Below, piece by piece: positions 1 through 5,792 of a DNA stretch of 15,348 nucleotides. Made by a program: the position numbers and the translations under genes. The first letter of the stretch is position 1. The number at the start of each line of letters is the position of its first letter. Origin of the DNA: Burkholderiales bacterium (GTDB taxonomy: Bacteria; Pseudomonadota; Gammaproteobacteria; Burkholderiales; Casimicrobiaceae). The stretch covers positions 1-15,348 of the forward strand of contig JANXNO010000290.1 in assembly GCA_025354075.1 (NCBI GenBank), read 5' to 3'. Under the pieces are notes generated by a model that saw only the letters and a program-made list of their open reading frames with translations, did no database searches and was not told where the DNA came from.

Positions 1-451
1 GGTCTTTCCAGTTGAGTATTCGCGAATAAATTTCGGCCCCGATGATCAGCGCGTTCTTGTACGCCCCACTCGCGACCATTTTGTCGGCGACGGACAGCGC
101 GTAAACAAAGCCGGAACACACCGCCTGAATGTCAAACGCGGCGGCTTTATTCGCGCCCAGTTTGTCCTGCACGATGCACGCGGTGCTCGGGAAAATGACG
201 TCTGGCGTAGTGGTGGCCACGATCAGCAAATCGACGTCGGACGCTACGAGTCCCGCAGCTTGCAACGCGCTGTTGGCCGCAGCAACGGCCAAGTCGCTGG
301 TCTCTTCACCGTCCGCTACGATGTGTCGCGAACGAATGCCGGAGCGCGTGCGAATCCATTCGTCCGACGTGTCGACAAATTTCGACAGATCGTCGTTAGT
401 GAGAATTTTTTCCGGAAGATAGCTTCCGGTGGAAATGATTTTGCTGAACAA
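1..451 (-). CDS. fabH: FabH, beta-ketoacyl-ACP synthase III (partial, N-terminal 150 residues)
   Basis: The enzyme condenses acetyl-CoA with malonyl-ACP to start type II fatty acid synthesis in the cytosol. Reading leftward from 451, the translation opens [13 protein letters not shown] and continues with the family signature [13 protein letters not shown] (residues 27-39), ATTTPD, and [10 protein letters not shown], in which Cys112 sits at the same number as the catalytic cysteine of E. coli FabH. The His and Asn of the triad lie beyond the left edge, so the gene is cut by the window and not broken. The start is TTG at 449-451. An in-frame TAA stands five codons upstream and no ATG or GTG lies between, so TTG is the only reasonable start. 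No clear Shine-Dalgarno sequence precedes it. The gene lies 88 bp after plsX, the usual order in proteobacterial fab clusters. Confidence 0.95.
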   Translation of the reverse strand, partial: MFSKIISTGSYLPEKILTNDDLSKFVDTSDEWIRTRSGIRSRHIVADGEETSDLAVAAANSALQAAGLVASDVDLLIVATTTPDVIFPSTACIVQDKLGANKAAAFDIQAVCSGFVYALSVADKMVASGAYKNALIIGAEIYSRILNWKD

Positions 452-498
452 GTGATGAGCGCTTTAGCGGCGGGTTGCCATTATTTAATCAGCAATAC

Positions 499-504
499 TG
501 TCAA
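499..504 (-). promoter_or_regulatory. Possible -35 box of an internal fabH promoter
   Basis: A perfect TTGACA on the minus strand lies 47 bases upstream of the fabH TTG, in the 88-bp gap after plsX, which is long for this operon. The AT-rich stretch downstream (TTAAATAAT) does not give a good -10 hexamer at 16-18 bp. An internal promoter is therefore only a possibility. Confidence 0.2.
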
Positions 505-539
505 TGCAGAAACGCACGACAACAGTTCATGATCAGGGT

Positions 540-1640
540 CTAACTGCGTGCAATTTTCGCCGTGGGTGTCGCTAAAGTGGACAACGTGTTGGCATTGAGC
601 GCGGCAACACGTTCTGTCAGTTCCGCGATCAGATCATGACGCGCTTCTTGAAATGCCCGCTCGATAGCGGTCGCGAAGCCGATCTCGTCGGCGCCACCAT
701 GACTCTTCACGACGATGCCACGCAGTCCAAGCAGCGTTGCGCCATTGTGCTGCGATGGATCCATGCGCGCCTTGAACCGCTTCAGTACGGGATAGGCAAT
801 CGCGGCGGTCGCTTTGGACGCCAGGTCTCGCGAAAACTCTTCGCGCAACATTTGTGACATCAAGTTGGCGATGCCTTCCGCCGATTTGAGCGCGACGTTA
901 CCGACAAATCCATCGCACACCACGACGTCCACTTTGCCGCGAAACACGTCAGTGCCTTCGACATTGCCGACAAAGTTCAGGTCGGTGGCGCGAATCAATT
1001 CGGCCGCGTTTTTGACCAGTTCGTTGCCCTTGATTTCTTCTTCGCCGATATTGAGCAACGCCACAGTTGGGCGTGCGTTACCGGTGAGCGCAGACGACAA
1101 CGCCGCACCCATGATGGCGAATTGGCGCAGGTGTTCTGCCGAGCAATCCACGTTCGCGCCGAGGTCGAGCACTAAAGCGCCGCCGTCACCTTCGCGACCG
1201 TGCCCCGAATGTGTAGGGAACAAGCCCGCGATGGCGGGTCGATCAATGCCCGGCAACGTTTTAAGCACGAAACGCGCAGTCGCCATCAACGCGCCGGTGT
1301 TTCCCGCGCTGACGCATGCGTCCGCCTGCCCGTCTTTGACCGCGTTTAACGCGAGACGAAGGCTGGAGTTTTTCTTGTTTTTGAGCGTGAGCGCCGGGGA
1401 CTCATCCATGCCGACGACCTCAGTCGCGGTCACTTGTGTGACGCGGCCCAGGTCGACCGAAGCAATGTGCTTGCTGGCTAGCGCCAGAGACGACTGCAAA
1501 CCGACGAGCACAAGGTGCGCGTCGGATCGCTTTGCAAGAAACCGGGCAGCGGCGGGCAGCGTGACTGCCGCGCCGTGGTCGCCGCCATCGACGTCAATAG
1601 CGATGCGCACGTTTGGCGCATCCTTAGTCGTGGGCGACAA
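540..1640 (-). CDS. plsX: PlsX, phosphate acyltransferase
   Basis: PlsX converts acyl-ACP and phosphate to acyl-phosphate, the donor that PlsY uses to acylate glycerol-3-phosphate in phospholipid synthesis. It is a peripheral membrane enzyme. The 366-residue length is normal. Family landmarks in order: [11 protein letters not shown] (residues 13-23), [59 protein letters not shown] and a C-terminal [10 protein letters not shown]. The first motif normally reads D-x-M-G-G-D; here Asp replaces the Met. The start given is TTG at 1640, eight bases after the rpmF stop and without a good ribosome site. GTG at 1608-1610 (Val11) has AAGGA about 10 bases upstream and would give an N-terminus closer to E. 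coli PlsX, so it is a serious alternative. It lies in the yceD-rpmF-plsX-fabH operon. Confidence 0.96.
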   Translation of the reverse strand: MSPTTKDAPNVRIAIDVDGGDHGAAVTLPAAARFLAKRSDAHLVLVGLQSSLALASKHIASVDLGRVTQVTATEVVGMDESPALTLKNKKNSSLRLALNAVKDGQADACVSAGNTGALMATARFVLKTLPGIDRPAIAGLFPTHSGHGREGDGGALVLDLGANVDCSAEHLRQFAIMGAALSSALTGNARPTVALLNIGEEEIKGNELVKNAAELIRATDLNFVGNVEGTDVFRGKVDVVVCDGFVGNVALKSAEGIANLMSQMLREEFSRDLASKATAAIAYPVLKRFKARMDPSQHNGATLLGLRGIVVKSHGGADEIGFATAIERAFQEARHDLIAELTERVAALNANTLSTLATPTAKIARS

Positions 1641-1648
1641 GGCAGGAC

Positions 1649-1831
1649 TTACTCGTCAGCTTTGGTCTGAACTACTTTTTGACCGCGGTAGAAACCGTTC
1701 GGGCTGATGTGGTGCCGACGATGCACTTCGCCCGTCGTCGGCTCGATGGCCAGATGCGGCGTCTCTAACGCGCTGTGAGCACGGTGCATGCCGCGCTTGG
1801 AAGGGGATTTTTTATTTTGCTGAACGGCCAT
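1649..1831 (-). CDS. rpmF: Ribosomal protein L32
   Basis: L32 is a small component of the 50S ribosomal subunit. The 60-residue protein starts [19 protein letters not shown] and contains the typical HxxxGFYRG segment ([11 protein letters not shown]). The usual C-terminal zinc cysteines of some L32 proteins are absent, as in the zinc-independent proteobacterial form. The ATG at 1829-1831 has an excellent ribosome site. The gene sits 35 bp after yceD and 8 bp before plsX, so cotranscription with both is expected. Confidence 0.97.
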   Translation of the reverse strand: MAVQQNKKSPSKRGMHRAHSALETPHLAIEPTTGEVHRRHHISPNGFYRGQKVVQTKADE

Positions 1832-1837
1832 GATGGG

Positions 1838-1842
1838 CTCCT
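1838..1842 (-). promoter_or_regulatory. Ribosome binding site of rpmF
   Basis: AGGAG on the minus strand, six bases before the rpmF ATG. It is the only strong Shine-Dalgarno sequence in this operon; yceD, plsX and fabH begin with TTG and weak sites. Confidence 0.8.
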
Positions 1843-1866
1843 AACTTTCTTGCGTAACGTGTGTAA

Positions 1867-2397
1867 CTAATTAAATTCAACGGCAGGCGGCGCTATCAAC
1901 GCCGCGCACTTCTCGCATCGCGGTATGTACGGCACCGCGAGCAACAATTCATCTTCAACCAATTCAAGCGCGGAGGTTTTCTCATTACCCTCAATGCACT
2001 CAAACGCTTCGTCTTCCCAACTCGCCAACTCAGCCGCATCATGCGCCACATAAATGGTCGATGATGAGTCCACCGGCAAATCGAAGTCGGTGCCGCACGA
2101 CTGGCAGATCAATCCGACTGATCCTTTAGCCGAAACCATGAAGCCCGGTCGAGCCGACACCGATTTTTCTACACAGCGTACCGCCCCAGACATTTCCCCG
2201 ACCTTCAGATCACCGTCGGACGACCTTTCGAGTAGCGCAACTGGAATGGCCCCGGCAATCGAATATCCTTGTCGGGCAAATTGCGCAGCGTTCTGGCGAA
2301 ATTTCCAGTCCGCTTCGGTGATTTGCTTGTTATCTTTGGCTAGCAACTTGATTTCTACGTTGTCCGCGTTTTGGTTGAGCCGTCTATTGAGTCTCAA
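1867..2397 (-). CDS. yceD: YceD / DUF177 family protein, 23S rRNA accumulation factor
   Basis: YceD is a small protein found next to rpmF in most bacteria and linked to 23S rRNA accumulation and large-subunit assembly. The 176-residue product shows the family pattern: WKFRQNAAQFARQG followed by IAGAIPVALLER near the N-terminus, a first CxxC (Cys98, Cys101), the conserved LVEDELLLAVPYIPRC near the end, and a second CxxC (Cys161, Cys164). The two CxxC pairs suggest a metal site. The start is uncertain. TTG at 2397 has GAAGG only three bases upstream, which is tight. TTG at 2346 (residue 18) would remove a basic extension that most homologues do not need. It is the first gene of the leftward operon and is divergent from maf, the arrangement also known in E. 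coli. Confidence 0.9.
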   Translation of the reverse strand: MRLNRRLNQNADNVEIKLLAKDNKQITEADWKFRQNAAQFARQGYSIAGAIPVALLERSSDGDLKVGEMSGAVRCVEKSVSARPGFMVSAKGSVGLICQSCGTDFDLPVDSSSTIYVAHDAAELASWEDEAFECIEGNEKTSALELVEDELLLAVPYIPRCEKCAALIAPPAVEFN

Positions 2398-2442
2398 AAG
2401 CCTTCACAGCCAGACAGAGAGGCGGGAACACGAAAGCCCACG

Positions 2443-2448
2443 ATTATA
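2443..2448 (-). promoter_or_regulatory. -10 box of the yceD-rpmF-plsX-fabH promoter
   Basis: A perfect TATAAT on the minus strand in the 91-bp divergent gap between yceD and maf. The hexamer at 17 bp (TGGTGC) is a poor -35, so the promoter may be activated or rely on other contacts. The predicted transcript would start near 2436, about 40 bases before the first yceD start. Confidence 0.5.
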
Positions 2449-2488
2449 GCTATTTTCGGCGGGACGCACCATCACAACCACTCCTTTT

Positions 2489-3061
2489 ATGCCCAGCCCC
2501 ATCGTACTCGCCTCCACGTCCCACTACCGCCGCGAACTGCTTGAGCGCCTTGGGCTTCCTTTTTCGGTCGATAAAACGGACGTGGACGAGTCGCAAACCG
2601 CAGGCGAATCGCCACTCGCCAATTGCCGAAGACTGGCGCTGGAAAAGGCCCGCAAAGTCGCTTCGCGACAACCGACCGCCATTATTATCGGGTCAGATCA
2701 AGTGCTCGACCTCGACGGTGAAGCGCTCTCCAAACCGGGCGATTTCGCCACGGCGCTCGATCAGCTGAAGCGGTGTCAGGGCCGCACCCTTCACTGCTAC
2801 ACCGCACTGTGCGTGCTATCGCCGGGCCGTGAGCCGCTGATCGACGTGGTTGCCACCGAAATCACCTACCGAGCCTTACCCGACGCCACATTGATCGCCT
2901 ATCTGCAGCGCGAGCAGCCGTACGACGCTGCCGGAGCCGTAAAAGTAGAAACGGCGGGTGTCACACTATTGCAAGCAGTGACTAGCAACGACCCCACCGC
3001 CATCATCGGCCTTCCACTCATCCGGCTGACCGACTTCCTTATTGAACTGGGCGCGCTATGA
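2489..3061 (+). CDS. maf: Maf family nucleotide pyrophosphatase, YceF type
   Basis: Maf proteins hydrolyse noncanonical or modified nucleoside triphosphates to monophosphates. The 190-residue protein opens IVLASTSHYRRELLERLG (residues 5-22), the phosphate-binding SxSxxR motif. It has DVDES at 31-35, GSDQV with catalytic Asp70, a KP motif (SKPG), and YDAAGAVKVE and IIGLPLIRL near the end. GSDQV is what E. coli YceF has and differs from the GADT-type sequence of YhdE, so 7-methyl-GTP is the likeliest substrate; that is inference from the family. The ATG at 2489 has no purine-rich site just upstream. The stop overlaps the next gene by four bases. Location beside yceD matches E. coli yceF. Confidence 0.93.
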   Translation: MPSPIVLASTSHYRRELLERLGLPFSVDKTDVDESQTAGESPLANCRRLALEKARKVASRQPTAIIIGSDQVLDLDGEALSKPGDFATALDQLKRCQGRTLHCYTALCVLSPGREPLIDVVATEITYRALPDATLIAYLQREQPYDAAGAVKVETAGVTLLQAVTSNDPTAIIGLPLIRLTDFLIELGAL

Positions 3062-3774
3062 CCGGCACGCTGTACCTCGTACCCAACCTGCTCGGCGTTG
3101 CAGCCCCCTCGGACATGCTGCCCGCCCGCACTATCGCCCTCGCCCAGCACTTGAATCACTTCATCGTCGAAACGCCAAAAGTCGCCCGTGCCTTCCTCAA
3201 AGCGCTCTCGCCGGAGCGCGTGATTGCCGAGATCTTTATCACCGCTTGCGACCCACTGCCGCAGGCCAGAGCACAATGCACCGAGTGGCTTAACGCGGGC
3301 ATCGACGTGGGTGTCATTTCCGACGCAGGGTGCCCCGGCATGGCCGATCCGGGCGCAGCGTTCGTCGCGCTCGCTCACCAGATGGGCGCAACGGTCGTGC
3401 CGCTGGTCGGCCCCTCCTCCGTGTTGCTCGGCCTCATGGCCAGCGGATTCGACGGCCAGCATTTCGCGTTTCACGGCTACCTGCCCAACAAGCCACTCGA
3501 ACGCGATGCAGCGCTGCGAGCGCTTGAGCGACAAGTGCAAACGTCCGGTGCCACACAAATCTTCATAGAAACACCCTATCGCAACGCTGCGATGCTTTCG
3601 GCGATTGTTTCGATAGTTGCGCCTCGAATCGGGTTATGCATGGCGCAAAATTTATCGTGTAGTACCGAGCAGATTCTTCGCAAGCCCGTTGGCGAATGGT
3701 CGGCTATTGATCGTGCTGCATTCGAAGGCAGATCACCCGCGCTCTTTTTGCTGGGTACGACACCTGCTCCTTAG
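3058..3774 (+). CDS. Tetrapyrrole-methylase-fold SAM-dependent methyltransferase, divergent RsmI-like paralogue
   Basis: The 238-residue protein has the fold shared by RsmI (16S rRNA 2'-O-methylation of C1402) and the tetrapyrrole methylases. LYLVPNLLG is at residues 5-13, VGVISDAGCPGMADPG at 84-99, VVPLVGPSSVLLGLMASG at 113-130, FAFHGYLPNKPLERD at 136-150, and QIFIETPYRN at 167-176. True RsmI reads SDAGTPLISDPG and ESPHR, carries an AEDTR motif and is about 280 residues long with a C-terminal helical domain. Here the AEDTR motif and that domain are missing. It is therefore probably not RsmI itself, and its substrate is unknown. The ATG lies inside ATGA shared with the maf stop, which points to translational coupling. 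Confidence 0.85.
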   Translation: MTGTLYLVPNLLGVAAPSDMLPARTIALAQHLNHFIVETPKVARAFLKALSPERVIAEIFITACDPLPQARAQCTEWLNAGIDVGVISDAGCPGMADPGAAFVALAHQMGATVVPLVGPSSVLLGLMASGFDGQHFAFHGYLPNKPLERDAALRALERQVQTSGATQIFIETPYRNAAMLSAIVSIVAPRIGLCMAQNLSCSTEQILRKPVGEWSAIDRAAFEGRSPALFLLGTTPAP

Positions 3775-3827
3775 CGTCCAGCGACGAAAGACGTGCGCAA
3801 CTCCCTTGTGCGTGAACGGCGCGACGC

Positions 3828-5615
3828 CTAAATCGGGCCACTCCCTGGCGTTGCCGCGACAGGCATTCCATGTTCTGTCATCAAATCGATCCAGCGGCGA
3901 TCACCACGCAACGCATCAAATCCAGGATCTAACCCAGCGCAGACAAAGTTGAAATCGGGCTCTACGGCGGATCGCGTTAGCCACGCAAATGCAGCATCAT
4001 GATCGCTGAATCGTGTGTACACCAACGCAAATAAGTACGGCGAAACGTAGTTCGTAGCAGCCATTGTTTGCATTGACAACAGCATCTCGCTGGCGCGCGA
4101 TTGTTGGCCCAACATCGCATGCGCCTGAGCGGCACCGGCATAACCGATCGGATGATCTGGTGCGCGCGTCCTCGCAGCTTCATACTGGATAAGTGCAAGT
4201 TCTGGCCTGCCAAGGCCGAGCCACGCCGACCCCACTAACGTTATGGCGACCAGGTTATCTGGACGGATTTCAAGCACCCGACTCCAGCGCTCAATCGCCT
4301 CCGAAAATTCTCGCTTGTAGAACGGGACAAGCGCGCTTTGAACGCGGATATGAATATCCAGTGGGTCAATCCGCCGGGCAAACTCAAAGGCACTTTCTGC
4401 TTCCTCATATCGTGCCCGATAAAGCAGGCCAAATGCGTACATGTGCTGCGGAAACGGAACGCTAGGGGCGTAGCGAATCGCACACATAAAACACTTTTCA
4501 GCGCGAGTCCAGTCATGATCCAGCAGCAGCGCCACCTGCCCCATCACCGCATAGGCTTCGCCAAACGTGGGATCAGCAACCAATGCGTGTTCCGCATGAA
4601 TTCTCGCTTGCGGCAACGCAACGCGAACGGGCGTGACGCTCATTCCAGCCAGGGCCAGCGCGGTGCGGGCAAGGCCACAATAGGCGTGTGGCGAATTCGT
4701 CGCTGACGCTGCCAGCTGTGCAAACAAGGCTTCGGCTAGGCGATAACCGTCGATGGTTCTCTGTTGAAATGCAATCCTCGCCCGCTCGTACAGGTCACGC
4801 TGCAACTCCGTGGTGAACCGCGGCGACGACGCACCTGAACTCATCGACTTCAGCCTGGCACCAGCATCCGTTCCGGTTCGCACCACCGCATTAAGCACAG
4901 CCTGAGAGACGCGCTCCGGAAGCAAGAAGTAGCTATCCGCGTTCGCATCAAACTGCTCAGACCAGAGATGAATACCGGAGGACGCATCAATCACCTGCGC
5001 CGTCACCTTTCTGTGCGATTCGTACGACCGGACGCTGCCTTCGACGACCATTCCAGCATCAAGCGCTTGCGCGATAGCGCGCACGTCAATGCGCTGACCC
5101 TTAAAGTGGAAAGCGGATGTCCTGGCCACTACCCGAAGGCCCGCAGTTCGCGCCAGCGCATCGGTCACATCTTCGGTCAGGCCATCGCACCAACGATCGA
5201 TGCGCTCATCCCCTGTCATATTGGCAAACGGAAGCACCGCAATCATTGGCACGCCGCGAAATGTTTCGCTACGATCCCTGCGAGTGACGATGGGCACATA
5301 GCTTCCCGCCACCAGAGCAATGACAATCAACGAGTCGCGCCCCTCACCCAGATAGTGCCGCACAAGTCGGCTCCGCAGGCGACGCGCCTCCACCCGGACG
5401 ATACTGTCATGCGTCGGATCGAAAGTGCCAGGATTTCGCTCAAATACCGCGACACCCAGAGAAATTTCCTTCAGGCTTGCTGCGTTGCCTGCAAGCGATT
5501 GTTCTACAAGGTAGCGCAGGAAGTTGCGATGGCGCGGTGATTGCCGGAACTCACTGCCGTCATTGATCGAATCGAGCTCTGCACGCACCAGTTCGGGGGC
5601 AATCAAATTGACCAT
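3828..5615 (-). CDS. Winged-helix-like / TolB-like / TPR protein, probable transcriptional regulator
   Basis: The 595-residue protein shows three regions. Residues 1-110 contain NFLRYLVEQSLAG, KEISLGVAVFER and SIVRVEARRLRSRLVRHYL followed by VAGSYVPIV. This resembles the recognition helix and wing of OmpR/CadC-type domains, in a form common in TPR regulators. Residues 122-225 form a TolB-N/FlgO-like domain (MIAVLPFANMTGD, GLTEDVTDAL, VVEGSVR, HLWSEQFD). Residues 290-590 are TPR-like helical pairs. Unlike many relatives, no membrane segment joins the first two domains, so a cytosolic protein is predicted. The ATG at 5613-5615 lacks a Shine-Dalgarno site and lies directly at a predicted transcription start. 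It is divergent from the giant secreted protein gene and may regulate it; that is inference. The downstream end converges with the methyltransferase gene with 53 bp between them. Confidence 0.82.
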   Translation of the reverse strand: MVNLIAPELVRAELDSINDGSEFRQSPRHRNFLRYLVEQSLAGNAASLKEISLGVAVFERNPGTFDPTHDSIVRVEARRLRSRLVRHYLGEGRDSLIVIALVAGSYVPIVTRRDRSETFRGVPMIAVLPFANMTGDERIDRWCDGLTEDVTDALARTAGLRVVARTSAFHFKGQRIDVRAIAQALDAGMVVEGSVRSYESHRKVTAQVIDASSGIHLWSEQFDANADSYFLLPERVSQAVLNAVVRTGTDAGARLKSMSSGASSPRFTTELQRDLYERARIAFQQRTIDGYRLAEALFAQLAASATNSPHAYCGLARTALALAGMSVTPVRVALPQARIHAEHALVADPTFGEAYAVMGQVALLLDHDWTRAEKCFMCAIRYAPSVPFPQHMYAFGLLYRARYEEAESAFEFARRIDPLDIHIRVQSALVPFYKREFSEAIERWSRVLEIRPDNLVAITLVGSAWLGLGRPELALIQYEAARTRAPDHPIGYAGAAQAHAMLGQQSRASEMLLSMQTMAATNYVSPYLFALVYTRFSDHDAAFAWLTRSAVEPDFNFVCAGLDPGFDALRGDRRWIDLMTEHGMPVAATPGSGPI

Positions 5616-5620
5616 ACCGC

Positions 5621-5649
5621 ATTATGAATTCAGAGTCTGATACTGACAA
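5621..5649 (-). promoter_or_regulatory. Sigma70-like promoter of the TolB/TPR regulator gene, predicted leaderless
   Basis: On the minus strand TTGTCA (5644-5649, five of six matches) is followed after exactly 17 bp by CATAAT (5621-5626, five of six). The first purine at a normal distance is the A of the ATG at 5615, six bases past the hexamer. The transcript would thus begin at the start codon, in agreement with the missing ribosome site. Confidence 0.6.
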
Positions 5650-5714
5650 GTTGCGACGTGCCGCCCACATACACCTCAGGGTGATGCCGACTGCCCGCGA
5701 ATGTCACCTGCATG

Positions 5715-5747
5715 TAACCTCAATCAGATTGCGCGCGATTGAGCTTA
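5715..5747. promoter_or_regulatory. Operator-like inverted repeat in the divergent intergenic region
   Basis: TAACCTCAATC (5715-5725) and GATTGAGCTTA (5737-5747) are inverted copies matching at 10 of 11 positions. They are separated by 11 bp, giving 22 bp centre to centre, about two helical turns. A third GATTG occurs at 5727-5731. The repeat overlaps the weak candidate -35 of the giant gene, the position expected for a repressor or activator site. It could in principle be chance or an RNA hairpin. Confidence 0.5.
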
Positions 5748-5757
5748 GCTACACAAT
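5729..5757 (+). promoter_or_regulatory. Weak candidate promoter of the giant secreted protein gene
   Basis: TTGCGC (5729-5734), a 17-bp spacer and CACAAT (5752-5757) match the consensus at three and four of six positions. A start near 5764 would leave a leader of about 30 bases. The match is poor, so the promoter either needs an activator at the overlapping inverted repeat or is misplaced. Confidence 0.28.
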
Positions 5758-5774
5758 GGTGAAACACAAAGACC

Positions 5775-5780
5775 GAGGTG
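5775..5780 (+). promoter_or_regulatory. Ribosome-binding-like sequence deciding the start of the giant gene
   Basis: GAGGTG lies 12 bases before ATG 5793, a rather long spacing. The same bases contain the in-frame GTG (5778), which itself has no site at proper distance. This favours the ATG, which also gives a cleaner signal peptide. Confidence 0.4.
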
Positions 5781-5792
5781 CGGGCATTCCAA

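Noticed and set aside
814..1707. Open frame of about 297 codons on the plus strand over plsX
   Set aside because: It lies antisense to a clear PlsX gene, its Ser/Thr/Arg-rich translation matches no family, and it is explained by GC-rich codon structure.
2899..3558. Open frame of about 219 codons on the minus strand over maf and the methyltransferase gene
   Set aside because: It spans two recognised plus-strand genes and shows no domain pattern.
3794..3818. Hairpin between the convergent methyltransferase and regulator genes as a terminator
   Set aside because: The stem around GCGCAA/TTGTGC needs several G-U pairs and no T-run follows on either strand.
4968..5540. Open frame of about 190 codons on the plus strand inside the regulator gene
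   Set aside because: It is antisense to well-defined winged-helix and TolB-like domains and shows no recognisable motif.
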